DNA of 64,000 nucleotides from Pseudomonas weihenstephanensis (GTDB taxonomy: Bacteria; Pseudomonadota; Gammaproteobacteria; Pseudomonadales; Pseudomonadaceae), in the NCBI RefSeq assembly GCF_001043055.1, contig NZ_JYLF01000002.1, positions 186,001-250,000 of the forward strand. Reading direction: 5' to 3'. The translations under genes were made by a program, and so were the position numbers. Shown one piece after another: positions 9,315 to 18,036 of this stretch; position 1 is the stretch's first letter; each line of letters starts with the position of its first letter. Below the pieces are notes generated by a model. That model was given only the letters and a program-made list of their open reading frames with translations. It had not been told where the DNA came from and made no database searches.

Positions 9315-9386
9315 GACCGGCTCCTTGATGCGAAGCCACACAGTAGGCGGGTTTTGCCCATGGAGGAACGGCGCCGACGCTGCTAG

Positions 9387-9409
9387 ATTGTCAAAATTAT
9401 TTTGACAAT
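9387..9409. promoter_or_regulatory. Perfect 23-bp palindrome, probable LysR operator
   Basis: ATTGTCAAAA (9387-9396), a 3-base spacer TTA, and TTTTGACAAT (9400-9409) form a perfect inverted repeat in the 109-base gap between the MFS and LysR genes. It contains T-N11-A patterns as in LysR boxes and ends 14 bases before the LysR start codon, so binding could repress lysR and activate or repress the MFS gene. Confidence 0.7.
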
Positions 9410-9423
9410 GGGCGGTATTCAGC

Positions 9424-10308
9424 ATGGTCAGTCTTGACCGATTCGACACTTTCAAAGCCGTGGTCGAGGCCGGGTCCCTCACTGCGGCCGCCGATTTGTT
9501 AGGGCAAACCCGGGCGGTGGTGAGCTTCAATATCAAGCGCCTGGAAGCTGAGCTGGGCGTTACTTTGCTCACGCGCAACACCCGCAGGCTGGCCCTGACA
9601 GAGGCGGGCGAGCGGTTTTATCAGCGCTGCCTGAGCATGCTTGAAGCGGCGCAACTCGCCATTGACGAGGCGCGCAGCGAGCACACCGAACTCAAGGGCA
9701 CGCTGCGCATTACCACCACTGTGGAATATGCGCTGGCCAAAGTGGTGCCAGCGCTGGAAGTGTTTCGTACCCTGCACCCGGACCTCAATGTGCACCTCTC
9801 GACCTCATCGACCCACGCCGACTTGATCTCCGAGCGGTTTGACGTGGCCCTACGTTTGGGCCGCATTCTGGACTCCAGCCATCGCGCCGTGCAGTTGAGT
9901 ACATTCGAGATTGTGCCCGTGGCCTCGCCGGGCTTTGTGCAGGGCCAGCCGCCCATCGACAGCGTGCATGCCCTTGAGCAAACGCCGTGGCTTGAACATG
10001 GGCGCGTCGGGGAGTTGAGTATGACCGAGGTCGGCACGGCCAGCGTGCGGCCTTATCAGCCCAATCCGGGCAGGGCACGGATCAAGGCCGATAACTCGTC
10101 GGTGCTGCGTGCTTTTGCACTGACCGGGCAGGGCGTGGCGATCCTGCCTGACTGGCTGATTGAAGACGACCTGCGCGCAGGGCGACTGCTGCGTTTGCTG
10201 CCCCACTGGCACTTCACCCGCCAAGGGGTTTACGCGCTGTACCCCGACACCCGTCACCTGCCGCTCAAAGTGCGGGTGTTTATCGACTTCATGAAAAACC
10301 ATGCCTGA
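9424..10308 (+). CDS. LysR-family transcriptional regulator
   Basis: A 294-residue LysR protein: helix-turn-helix at about residues 15-60 (VVEAGSLTAAADLLGQTRAVVSFNIKRLEAELGV) and a substrate-binding-like C-terminal half. It faces the MFS exporter gene across a short gap with a perfect palindrome, so it is probably the local regulator of that exporter and its NTF2-like partner. It converges with the SDR gene, leaving only 14 bases between the stop codons. Confidence 0.9.
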   Translation: MVSLDRFDTFKAVVEAGSLTAAADLLGQTRAVVSFNIKRLEAELGVTLLTRNTRRLALTEAGERFYQRCLSMLEAAQLAIDEARSEHTELKGTLRITTTVEYALAKVVPALEVFRTLHPDLNVHLSTSSTHADLISERFDVALRLGRILDSSHRAVQLSTFEIVPVASPGFVQGQPPIDSVHALEQTPWLEHGRVGELSMTEVGTASVRPYQPNPGRARIKADNSSVLRAFALTGQGVAILPDWLIEDDLRAGRLLRLLPHWHFTRQGVYALYPDTRHLPLKVRVFIDFMKNHA

Positions 10309-10322
10309 TGAACGTAGGGGCG

Positions 10323-11147
10323 TTATGCGCAGGTGTTCAGACCAAAGCGTTTCATCAAGATTTTTTGCAGCAACCTGCGCGGCAACAGCGCCGCCAGCAG
10401 CGGCATGGCGCGGCTGCCATTGCCGTAGCGCAACAGTGCAGGCGGGCGAGCTTTTTGGGTGGCCTTGAACACTGCGTTGGCAAACTCACTGACCGGCGTG
10501 GGGTTGTCTTGCGAGGCCTTGGCGCGTGCGCGAATCCCCTCGCGCATGGGCCACCAGGGCGAGTCTTCGCCAATGTGCACTTCGGCCTGAGCGCTGGCGT
10601 TTTTCGCGAAACAGGTGTCAATGGCGCCTGGCTGCACTTCCATCACCCGCACACCAAAGGGAGCCAGCTCCATGCGCATTGCCTCGGTCAAGGCATGCAC
10701 GGCGGCTTTGGACGCGCAGTAGGCCCCGGCAAACGGCGTTACCAGCACACCGGAAACGCTGCCGATATTGACCACCAATCCACGGTTGCTGCGCAGCGGT
10801 TCAAACAACGCCTGTGTCAGGCCGACCACGGAAAATACATTGGTTTGAAACTGCAGGTGCATGTCCGCCACGCCGCCATCGAGCACGGGCCCCATCGCGC
10901 CATAGCCGGCATTGTTGATCAACACATCCAGACCTTTGCCATGCTGCTTGAGCCGCGCACTTAAACGGTCGATCTCAAGGCTGTCGTTCACGTCCACTTG
11001 CACCGCGACAAAGCCGTCGGCCCTGAGCTGTGCCACATCGGCCGTTTTACGGGCCGTGGCCCATACCTCGTAACCGGCCTGTTTGAAGGCATCGGCCAGG
11101 GCGCGGCCAATGCCGCTGGAGCAGCCAGTAATCAACACGAGAGGCAT
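10323..11147 (-). CDS. SDR-family oxidoreductase
   Basis: A 274-residue classical short-chain dehydrogenase. The start at 11147 (MPLVLITGCSSGIG) puts the cofactor motif TGCSSGIG at residues 7-14. NNAG follows in VLINNAGYG, Ser in NIGSVSG, and the catalytic pair YCASK. The C-terminal third has a hydrophobic/basic tail (LLPRRLLQKILMKRFG) seen in long-chain or retinol-type SDRs, which hints at membrane association. Substrate unknown. Confidence 0.88.
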   Translation of the reverse strand: MPLVLITGCSSGIGRALADAFKQAGYEVWATARKTADVAQLRADGFVAVQVDVNDSLEIDRLSARLKQHGKGLDVLINNAGYGAMGPVLDGGVADMHLQFQTNVFSVVGLTQALFEPLRSNRGLVVNIGSVSGVLVTPFAGAYCASKAAVHALTEAMRMELAPFGVRVMEVQPGAIDTCFAKNASAQAEVHIGEDSPWWPMREGIRARAKASQDNPTPVSEFANAVFKATQKARPPALLRYGNGSRAMPLLAALLPRRLLQKILMKRFGLNTCA

Positions 11148-11178
11148 CAAAACATCCTTGATCAAAGCAAAAAAACAA

Positions 11179-11643
11179 TCAGTTGGAAAAGCTGCCTTGC
11201 AGGCGCTCAGCACGAAATTCGAGGGTTTGCGGGCGGTAACCGGTGCGCAGGGGCGGCACTGGCAGGCAGTCTTGCCACACGCCGCCTGCTTGCAGTTCAC
11301 CCGGCCCACGGTAACGCGGGGCGGTGTACAAATTGTCAGCGAGGTTGACCGTGTCCCCCGGCGCATAAGCGGCCACCCGCCAGCCGAGTGCGAGCAGCGG
11401 CACTTCGTTGCCATTGCGCAGGGTCAGGCGCAGGGGGCGATCGGCAGGGCATTGGTCGGGCGCGTAGACCATACGCAGCTCAAGGCGGGCCAGTTGCTGG
11501 GCTTCACGGTGATCGAGCCAGGCGACCGACGCGGCCACGAGGCCCAGTCCCACCAGTGCGGCCATTGAAACCGGCAACGCCTTGGACGGGTAGCGCAACA
11601 GAAGAACCAGCCAGGTGATGATCAGTAGAACGCCGATAAGCAT
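11179..11643 (-). CDS. Small membrane-anchored protein of unknown function
   Basis: 154 residues with two N-terminal hydrophobic segments (about 2-17 and 25-41), then a soluble domain with two Cys (DQCPADRP and WQDCLPVPP) probably facing the periplasm, where a disulfide is possible. I do not recognise a characterised family. It is upstream of the SDR gene on the same strand (31 bases apart), so the two may be cotranscribed. Confidence 0.65.
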   Translation of the reverse strand: MLIGVLLIITWLVLLLRYPSKALPVSMAALVGLGLVAASVAWLDHREAQQLARLELRMVYAPDQCPADRPLRLTLRNGNEVPLLALGWRVAAYAPGDTVNLADNLYTAPRYRGPGELQAGGVWQDCLPVPPLRTGYRPQTLEFRAERLQGSFSN

Positions 11644-11724
11644 GACGCTCGCCTCGCAAAGAGTGGAGGGACATCCTACTGAAGCTTAGGTGGGAATGGC
11701 GAATCGGTGTTGCACCAGATGCGA

Positions 11725-11757
11725 CCCCAACCCTCTCCCTTTGGGGGAGGGTTGGGG
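11725..11757. repeat. Palindromic element downstream of the alginate operon
   Basis: CCCCAACCCTCTCCC (11725-11739), loop TTT, GGGGGAGGGTTGGGG (11743-11757): a 15-bp stem with one non-Watson-Crick pair. It is the same repeat family as at 1530 and 16784. It lies 36 bases after the algA stop and could end or protect the 15-kb alginate mRNA; no T-run follows. Confidence 0.75.
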
Positions 11758-11792
11758 GGCGGGTAAAAGGTCAGCCACACCCGATCACCTGT

Positions 11793-13244
11793 TTACTGGG
11801 CAATGGTCTTGATTGAAATGCCGCGCTCAATCGGCGTCGAGCGACCGTACACATCTTCAAAACGTTCGATGTCGTCCTCGCCCAAGTAGCTACCGGACTG
11901 TACTTCAATGATTTCCAGCGGGATTTTGCCAGGGTTGCGCAGGCGGTGTACCGAGGCAATCGGGATGTAAGTCGATTGGTTCTCGGTCAGCAAAAACACA
12001 TTGTCGTCACACGTCACTTCCGCCGTGCCCGAGACCACAATCCAGTGCTCGGCGCGGTGGTGGTGCATTTGCAGCGACAGGCAAGCCCCCGGCTTGACCG
12101 AAATGTGTTTGACCTGAAAGCGCCCGCCCATGTCCACCGAGTCGTACGAGCCCCACGGGCGATACACCTCGCAGTGGTTCTGGGTTTCGCTGCGGCCCTG
12201 CGCGTTCAAGGTGTTGACCATCTGTTTGACGCCCTGAACCTTGTCCTTGTGGGCAATCATCATCGCGTCTTTGGTTTCCACCACCACGATGTTGTCCAGG
12301 CCAATCACTGACACCAGTTTGCCGTTGCCGTGGATCATGCAGTTGGTGCTGTCCTGAATCACCACGTCACCTTTGCTGACGTTGCCGTTGGCGTCCTTTT
12401 CGTTCACGTCCCACAACGAAGACCAGCAACCCACGTCGCTCCAGCCCGCCGTCAACGGCACCACGCAGGCACGCTGGGTTTTTTCCATCACGGCATAGTC
12501 GATGGAGTTGTCCGGGCAGCAGGCGAAGGTGGCGTCGTCGATGTCCACGGTGTCGGCGTCTTGCTGGCTGCGTTCAAGGGTCAACAGGCAGGTGTCGTAG
12601 ATGTCTGGGTCGTGCTTTTTCAGCTCTTCGAGGAAGCGACTGGCGCGGAACATGAACATGCCGCTGTTCCAGAAATAACCGCCGCTTTTCACGAATTCGG
12701 CGGCCCGCTTGGCATCGGGTTTTTCGACAAACGAAGCCACGCGGCTCACGCCTTCGGGCAGCAAGGCATCGGCAGTGGACTTGATATAGCCATAGCCGGT
12801 TTCAGGCTTGAGCGCAGGCACGCCGAACAACACCATTTCGCCGCGTTCAGCTGCCACGGTGGCCAGTGCCAGTGCGCGTTGCAGGGCTTTTTGGTCTTCC
12901 AGCACGTGGTCGGCCGGCAGCACCAGCATCAGCTCGTCGCGGCCTTCATTGATCAACATCATCGCGGTCAGTGCCACGGCGGGTGCGGTGTTGCGGCCGA
13001 ACGGCTCCATCAGGATGCGCTGGGTGTCGAGGTTGCGGTTGGCCAACTGCTCGTTGACGATAAAACGGTGCTCTTTGTTGCACACCACAATCGGTGCGTC
13101 CATGCCATCAAACACCAAACGCTCCAGGGTTTGCTGGAACAGCGTTTGATCGCCGGTCAGGGCCAGAAACTGCTTGGGGAACTGCTTGCGCGACAAAGGC
13201 CACAGACGCGAACCGCTACCACCTGAAAGAATTACCGGAATCAT
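11793..13244 (-). CDS. algA: Bifunctional mannose-6-phosphate isomerase / mannose-1-phosphate guanylyltransferase
   Basis: AlgA makes mannose-6-phosphate from fructose-6-phosphate and later GDP-mannose from mannose-1-phosphate and GTP, the first and third steps to alginate. The nucleotidyltransferase domain opens the protein (LSGGSGSRLWPLSRKQFPKQF, residues about 6-26) and the cupin-type isomerase domain closes it (SLQMHHHRAEHWIVVSG). At 483 residues the length matches the family. It is the last gene of the alginate operon. Confidence 0.96.
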   Translation of the reverse strand: MIPVILSGGSGSRLWPLSRKQFPKQFLALTGDQTLFQQTLERLVFDGMDAPIVVCNKEHRFIVNEQLANRNLDTQRILMEPFGRNTAPAVALTAMMLINEGRDELMLVLPADHVLEDQKALQRALALATVAAERGEMVLFGVPALKPETGYGYIKSTADALLPEGVSRVASFVEKPDAKRAAEFVKSGGYFWNSGMFMFRASRFLEELKKHDPDIYDTCLLTLERSQQDADTVDIDDATFACCPDNSIDYAVMEKTQRACVVPLTAGWSDVGCWSSLWDVNEKDANGNVSKGDVVIQDSTNCMIHGNGKLVSVIGLDNIVVVETKDAMMIAHKDKVQGVKQMVNTLNAQGRSETQNHCEVYRPWGSYDSVDMGGRFQVKHISVKPGACLSLQMHHHRAEHWIVVSGTAEVTCDDNVFLLTENQSTYIPIASVHRLRNPGKIPLEIIEVQSGSYLGEDDIERFEDVYGRSTPIERGISIKTIAQ

Positions 13245-13283
13245 GATGTCTCTCCAAAAACTGAAATGGGTTGCTGGCTTCCC

Positions 13284-13340
13284 TGTAGGCGCCGCCCAAG
13301 GCTGCGATCTCTTGATCTTGAAAGCACTTGGCGGCTACAG
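13284..13340. repeat. Degenerate REP pair between algF and algA
   Basis: TGTAGGCGCCGCCCAAGGCT then GCGATCT (13284-13310) and CTTGGCGGCTACA (13328-13340) are imperfect inverted halves of the REP family found elsewhere here. It occupies most of the 108-base gap between algF and algA, so algA is the one gene at the end of the operon set apart from its predecessor by a repeat. Confidence 0.6.
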
Positions 13341-13352
13341 AGCAAAAAAGGG

Positions 13353-14024
13353 TTAGCGGGTCGAAACCGGGCGCTTGACCCAGGTCGGTGACACGTTGCT
13401 GCCGCTGCCGGTGACGTACAGCACCGCCGCCTCACCGCGCTCCAGGGCTACCGGCTTGAGGTCGCTGACTTTTTTGTCGCCCTCGAACAGCGCGAAGCTG
13501 ACTTTCACCGGGTTGATTTCGCGCTCGCCACGGCCTCGAGCGGCCACGGGCTTGACCACGTCGGTCTTGCCGTCGGCGGTCTTCAAGGTCAGCGCCTTGT
13601 CGGTCAGGTTCTGCACCCTTACCAATGATTTCTGCTTGTTCTTGAACGGCGGTTCTTCGATCAATTGCGGCTGACCGCTGCTGGTGTTGACCAGCGTGTA
13701 GTAGTGATCGGCGCTCAGTTTGACGGGCAGGCTGTGGCTGCCGACTTTGGCGCTGTAATCGCCCTGTGGCAGGAAGCTGAAATCGCTGCTGCCTTGCGCC
13801 GCGATGTCGTTGAGGGCGGTATTGCCCACGGTGGCGCTGACTTGCTGATTGCTGGCGTTGAACATGCGCACAAAGCTTGAGCCTTTTGGTGCGCTGGGGC
13901 CGTACAGGGCGGCATCGCCACCGGCCCACGCTTGCAGTGACAGCAGGCTCATACCGGCGATCAGCGCAAAGGATTTGGCGAGACGACGTGGAGCAGGTGT
14001 GAACGGCAGGGTTTTAATAGTCAT
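13353..14024 (-). CDS. algF: Alginate O-acetyltransferase accessory protein AlgF
   Basis: A 223-residue periplasmic protein needed for acetylation of mannuronate residues with AlgI, AlgJ and AlgX. The start at 14024 (MTIKTLPFTPAPRRLAKSFA) gives a Sec signal peptide with a likely cleavage after LSLQAWA, near residue 36. The mature part is beta-rich (two repeats of about 90 residues). It starts 16 bases after the algJ stop. Confidence 0.93.
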   Translation of the reverse strand: MTIKTLPFTPAPRRLAKSFALIAGMSLLSLQAWAGGDAALYGPSAPKGSSFVRMFNASNQQVSATVGNTALNDIAAQGSSDFSFLPQGDYSAKVGSHSLPVKLSADHYYTLVNTSSGQPQLIEEPPFKNKQKSLVRVQNLTDKALTLKTADGKTDVVKPVAARGRGEREINPVKVSFALFEGDKKVSDLKPVALERGEAAVLYVTGSGSNVSPTWVKRPVSTR

Positions 14025-14040
14025 TAGTCGAACCTCTCTT

Positions 14041-15219
14041 TCAGTGTTGCGCCCGGTTGGGCGTCTCGGATTTCGCAGTGTTTTGTGCAAGTTGCGGTTG
14101 GCGTGCGCCCGCTTCTTTCAAGGTGGCGACCCACGAGGGGTCGGCGTCACCGATCTCGTTGTCCACGGGCAGGTAACGCTCGGGAAACTCCCAGATCAGC
14201 ACTTGGGGCGGGGTGTTCTTGAAGGCATCGCTTTTCAGGTAAGCGAGCATCGGCAGGATCGGCCCGTGGCCATCCTTGGAATCGTTGATCACGTCGCTGC
14301 GCAGCGCTTGTTTCAGCGCGCCGACGAAGTTCCAGTTCGGGTTGGCGCTGTAACTGGTGCCCACCAGCGTGACGGGCACTTCGCTGTCGGCGAAAAGCGC
14401 GTCTTGACTGTCGGCGGCCGTATCGGCGGCGCGGGTGGTGCGTTTTTCCAGCGGCTCGGGCGGTGGCAGCAGGTGGCTGAACAACGGGTCAAGCGGCAGG
14501 AAGCGCTCCAGGTCGCCGTTGTGCTGTTCGGTTGTTTGAGCTTCGGTGACAAATGGCTGCGGTTCGCCACTGAGCGGGAACTGGCTGCCAATCGCCGCGG
14601 CCAGTTGCTGGGCCGCGACTTGCGCGCCGTCTGGCGTCCAGTGCGTATCGGTGCGCAAAAACACCTGCGCGCCGCCCTGTTTGGCCTGTTGCAGGGGGCC
14701 AAGCAAGTCGGGGGCGATGATCTGGCTGGCAGCCAGTTGCGCGTGGAAGTCGCGGTACAGATCGGCATGAATGCGGGCAGGGCGCTGCTCACCCATGTGC
14801 TCGGGGTACAAGCGCACTTTGGACGGCACCACCGCCATCACCAGTTTCACGCCCTGTTCTTTGAGGGTGTTGCGCACCCCTTCGACCAGCGCGTAGTTGT
14901 CAGCCACGTTCTGCTGCGCGTTGGGCCACGGTTTGAACTCTTCGTCGCTGAACAACCATTGATCGCGGCCCAGCACCACGCCGGGACGGCCTTCGTTGAA
15001 CAGGGTGAAATCCAGCGCGGCCCACAGATTGGTGCCCAGGCGCTTGATCGGGAACTCGTCGTCGTAATGGGTTTCGACGGCTTTGCTCCAATGGCCATTA
15101 AGCACAGTGGTTTGCGGTGGCGTGTCAAAGCCGATAAAGCTGCGCAGCGAGACCGCGCCCAAACCCAGCAGCAGGCCGCAGAAGCTGGTGACGTAGACGA
15201 TGCGTAATGTTCGGTTCAT
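14041..15219 (-). CDS. algJ: Alginate O-acetyltransferase AlgJ
   Basis: SGNH-like acetylesterase/transferase of the inner membrane and periplasm. It has an N-terminal signal anchor (residues about 7-25). The catalytic residues expected in AlgJ/AlgX are visible: Asp and His in RTDTHWTPDG (Asp191, His193) and Ser in LVGTSYS (Ser289). It is 392 residues long. It starts 12 bases after the algI stop. Confidence 0.95.
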   Translation of the reverse strand: MNRTLRIVYVTSFCGLLLGLGAVSLRSFIGFDTPPQTTVLNGHWSKAVETHYDDEFPIKRLGTNLWAALDFTLFNEGRPGVVLGRDQWLFSDEEFKPWPNAQQNVADNYALVEGVRNTLKEQGVKLVMAVVPSKVRLYPEHMGEQRPARIHADLYRDFHAQLAASQIIAPDLLGPLQQAKQGGAQVFLRTDTHWTPDGAQVAAQQLAAAIGSQFPLSGEPQPFVTEAQTTEQHNGDLERFLPLDPLFSHLLPPPEPLEKRTTRAADTAADSQDALFADSEVPVTLVGTSYSANPNWNFVGALKQALRSDVINDSKDGHGPILPMLAYLKSDAFKNTPPQVLIWEFPERYLPVDNEIGDADPSWVATLKEAGARQPQLAQNTAKSETPNRAQH

Positions 15220-15231
15220 GGTCGGCTCCCC

Positions 15232-16671
15232 TTAGAACTGGAAGTACAGGAACGGCGAGAAGCTTTGCGCCGAGAGTTTGAAAATCGAGGCCACAAACAA
15301 CAGCCCGATCACGCTGCGCAGTGCATAACGTGACCAGTCAGCGGGCAGTGTTTGATCCTTGCTCAGGTCCAGCTCTGTGGGCTTGCGGTACAGATCACGC
15401 AGACCGAAGAAGGCCAGCGTCAGGTAGGCCACCACCAGCGTGGCGACTTGCAGACCGGTGAGGTTGGCGCGGTTGAGTTCCGACAGCGACCATTCACCAA
15501 AGCTGAACATGGCGCTGTACATACGCCCGGCTACATGCAGGTTTTCGGCGCGGAAAACCACCCAGCCGATGACCACGATCAAGAAGGTCAGTGCCCAGCG
15601 GATCGGGTTCAGCGCCCGCGGGTTAGTGTTCAGGCCCAGTGCTTTTTCGATGGCCAGCCACAGGCCGTGCCAGGCGCCCCACAGGATGTAAGTGATGTTT
15701 GCGCCGTGCCACAGACCGCCCAGCAACATGGTCAGGAACAGGTTGCGGTAGGTAATGAGCGTGCCTTTGCGATTGCCGCCCAGGGTGATGTAGAGGTAGT
15801 CACGCAGCCAGGTCGACAGGCTGATGTGCCAGCGCCGCCAAAATTCGGTGATCGACTGGCTGATGTAAGGCTGTTTGAAGTTTTCCATGAAGCGAAAACC
15901 CATCATCAAGCCCAGCCCGATGGCCATGTCGCTGTAACCCGAGAAGTCGAAATACAGCTGCGCGGTGTACGCCAGCGCACCGAGCCAGGCATCGCCGGTG
16001 GTCGGGTTTTGCAGCGCGAAACAGTGATCGGCGACCACCGCCAGGGTGTCGGCGATAAACACCTTCTTGATGAAACCCTGCATGAACCGCGTGGCGCCCT
16101 CGCTGAATTTATCGAGGGTATGGGTGCGGTTGTTGAACTGATCGGCGAGGTCGCGAAAACGCAGCACGGGGCCTGCGATCAAGTGCGGGAAGATCGCGAC
16201 AAAGGCGGCGAAGTCGATCAGGTTGCGGGTGGCCGGGGTGTCACCGCGGTACACGTCGATGATGTAGCTGATGGACTCGAAGATGTAGAACGAGATCCCG
16301 ATCGGCAGCAGCACGTGGGTGAGGATGAAGGGGTCAAGACCGACCGAACCCATCATCGCGTTGATACTGTCGACGCCGAAATTGGCGTACTTGAAATAGC
16401 CCAGAATGGCGAGGTCGACGATGACCCCCAGCAGCAGCCAACGCTGCGCGGGTTGGGTGCGAACACCTGCGGCACCGACTTTGAGGCCGATCCAGTAGTT
16501 CCAGACCGTGACCCCGATAAACAGCGCCAGAAAGTCCACGCGCCACCACGCGTAAAACGCGTAACTGGCGATGAGCAGTAGCAGGTTGCGATAGCGTTGC
16601 CCGCTCAAGTAATACAGGGCGAGAAACACCGGCAAGAATAAAAACAGGAACACATTGGATGAAAAAACCAT
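15232..16671 (-). CDS. algI: MBOAT acetyl transporter AlgI
   Basis: Membrane-bound O-acyltransferase that moves acetyl groups across the inner membrane for alginate acetylation. The start at 16671 (MVFSSNVFLFLFLPVF) gives 479 residues with many membrane spans. The conserved MBOAT His is His322 in GGLWHGANITY, at the same number as in P. aeruginosa as I recall it. A longer reading to 16806 would run through a palindromic repeat and is rejected. A 234-base repeat-filled gap separates it from algL. Confidence 0.95.
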   Translation of the reverse strand: MVFSSNVFLFLFLPVFLALYYLSGQRYRNLLLLIASYAFYAWWRVDFLALFIGVTVWNYWIGLKVGAAGVRTQPAQRWLLLGVIVDLAILGYFKYANFGVDSINAMMGSVGLDPFILTHVLLPIGISFYIFESISYIIDVYRGDTPATRNLIDFAAFVAIFPHLIAGPVLRFRDLADQFNNRTHTLDKFSEGATRFMQGFIKKVFIADTLAVVADHCFALQNPTTGDAWLGALAYTAQLYFDFSGYSDMAIGLGLMMGFRFMENFKQPYISQSITEFWRRWHISLSTWLRDYLYITLGGNRKGTLITYRNLFLTMLLGGLWHGANITYILWGAWHGLWLAIEKALGLNTNPRALNPIRWALTFLIVVIGWVVFRAENLHVAGRMYSAMFSFGEWSLSELNRANLTGLQVATLVVAYLTLAFFGLRDLYRKPTELDLSKDQTLPADWSRYALRSVIGLLFVASIFKLSAQSFSPFLYFQF

Positions 16672-16783
16672 CCTGACCTCTCCGTGTGGACCAACAATAA
16701 AGGGCTCAGCCCCCCCCAACCCCCCCGAGAAAAAGTGGGGAGGTGAATGTGTTTCTTTTGAGGTTTGGGTGTCGTTTGATCGA

Positions 16784-16899
16784 CCCTCACCCCAACCCTC
16801 TCCCAAAGGGAGAGGGGGCTTGATGTGTGGTGCTGCGCGTATCTGCTGTTGCTGTTGCTTTTAGTCCCCTCTCCCTCCGGGAGAGGGTTAGGGTGAGGG
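16784..16899. repeat. Inverted pair of palindromic elements inside the alginate operon
   Basis: Two elements of the CCCTCTCCC / GGGAGAGGG family face each other: CCCTCTCCC-AAA-GGGAGAGGG (16796-16816) preceded by CCCTCACCCCAA, and CCCTCTCCC-TCC-GGGAGAGGG (16867-16887) followed by TTAGGGTGAGGGC. They fill the gap between algL and algI. A G/C-rich stretch with long C-runs at 16701-16726 lies beside them. Inside an operon such hairpins could lower or set apart expression of algI-J-F-A. Confidence 0.8.
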
Positions 16900-16905
16900 C
16901 TGCTG

Positions 16906-18036
16906 TCAGCCTTTTTCGTGCGCCGGGTCGTAGACCCTGGTCAGGTCCCCGCCCAGTCGAAAGGTTTTGAACGGCTGCATGCCGCGCTTCATTTCAATCA
17001 CCTCGGGCGCGCAGGTGTAGAGCGTGCAGAACGGTTCCAGCCAGGCAAACTTGGCGTCGATCTTCAAATCCGTCATGTCTGGTGCTTTGCCGTTTTTCGC
17101 TTCAAACGTTTCAGGGTCTTTCACCCCGCTCAACACGCGCTCACCCAGGCGTTTCAATGCCGCGTTGTTTTCGTTGCGCAGGTCCACACCATTGACCTGC
17201 GCAAAGCTGGCGATCATCGCCAAGGGCGGCAGGGCGTAGTTGTGATAGGCGAGGGCGCGCTGCTGGCGCTTGAGTTCGTTGGGCAAAAAGCCTTGGGCGT
17301 CGACTTGATGAGCGCCGACCTTGAACTCTTTTACCGACCAGTCGAACAGGTCGCGACGGTTGGTGGCGATGGACGTGGCCATCACCGACCACGCAGCCCA
17401 GTACGAGTGGTTGTTGGTTTTTTCCAACGGCAGGTTGTCCCAGTCGCTGACCACTTGATCGGCCATTTTGCTGAACCAGGCTTCGATTTCGCGGGCTTGC
17501 TGCGCATGGTGCGCCAATGGCTGCGACGCGGAGAATTTCAGGCGCAAGTACGAGGAGGCCATGCTGCCCAGCGCCCATTTGCGCATCGACTTACCGGTGT
17601 GGTTGAACTCCTGGCTCATCAGTGCGTCGGCCTGTGCCCACGCAGTCAGCCAGCTCAGGGTGCAGTCGAGCTGCTCCGGGCGCCCGTCACGCATGTACTG
17701 CATCACGCGTTTGCTGGTGCCGCGCTCAAGCGTGGTGATGCCGGACGTTGCGTCGCGAAAGGCTTTTTCCGAGGCCACGTTGAGGGTCGAGCGGGCTTTG
17801 TCCGAACCTTCGTACTTGCTGCGAAACTCCAGCTTGTCGGTGTACGGCTGGGGCATTGACTCGCAGTCGTTTTTGAAAACGCCGGTCTTGAAGGCTTCGA
17901 CCGGGGCGTAGTAGCCCTGGGGTGGGCGTAAGGGCGCGGCGGCATGGGCGGTGCTGGCAAACATCGCCAGGCCGAGCAACGTCGGCGCCAGCAAGGTGCG
18001 CAAATTGATCGGTGCAGTAGGCATCAGAAACCTCAT
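16906..18036 (-). CDS. algL: Periplasmic alginate lyase
   Basis: Polysaccharide lyase family 5 enzyme that cleaves stray mannuronan in the periplasm during export. It has a Sec signal peptide ending near ASTAHA (residues about 26-32). The active-site motif NNHSYW carries the catalytic His at 210. The length is 376 residues. The start codon overlaps the algX stop by four bases, so translation is coupled. Confidence 0.95.
   Translation of the reverse strand: MRFLMPTAPINLRTLLAPTLLGLAMFASTAHAAAPLRPPQGYYAPVEAFKTGVFKNDCESMPQPYTDKLEFRSKYEGSDKARSTLNVASEKAFRDATSGITTLERGTSKRVMQYMRDGRPEQLDCTLSWLTAWAQADALMSQEFNHTGKSMRKWALGSMASSYLRLKFSASQPLAHHAQQAREIEAWFSKMADQVVSDWDNLPLEKTNNHSYWAAWSVMATSIATNRRDLFDWSVKEFKVGAHQVDAQGFLPNELKRQQRALAYHNYALPPLAMIASFAQVNGVDLRNENNAALKRLGERVLSGVKDPETFEAKNGKAPDMTDLKIDAKFAWLEPFCTLYTCAPEVIEMKRGMQPFKTFRLGGDLTRVYDPAHEKG

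Noticed and set aside
13849..15207. Long plus-strand open frame of 452 codons opposite algJ and algF
   Set aside because: It is the mirror frame of GC-rich genes with clear family matches on the other strand; its translation is rich in Val/Gly/His/Gln of the kind seen in antisense frames.
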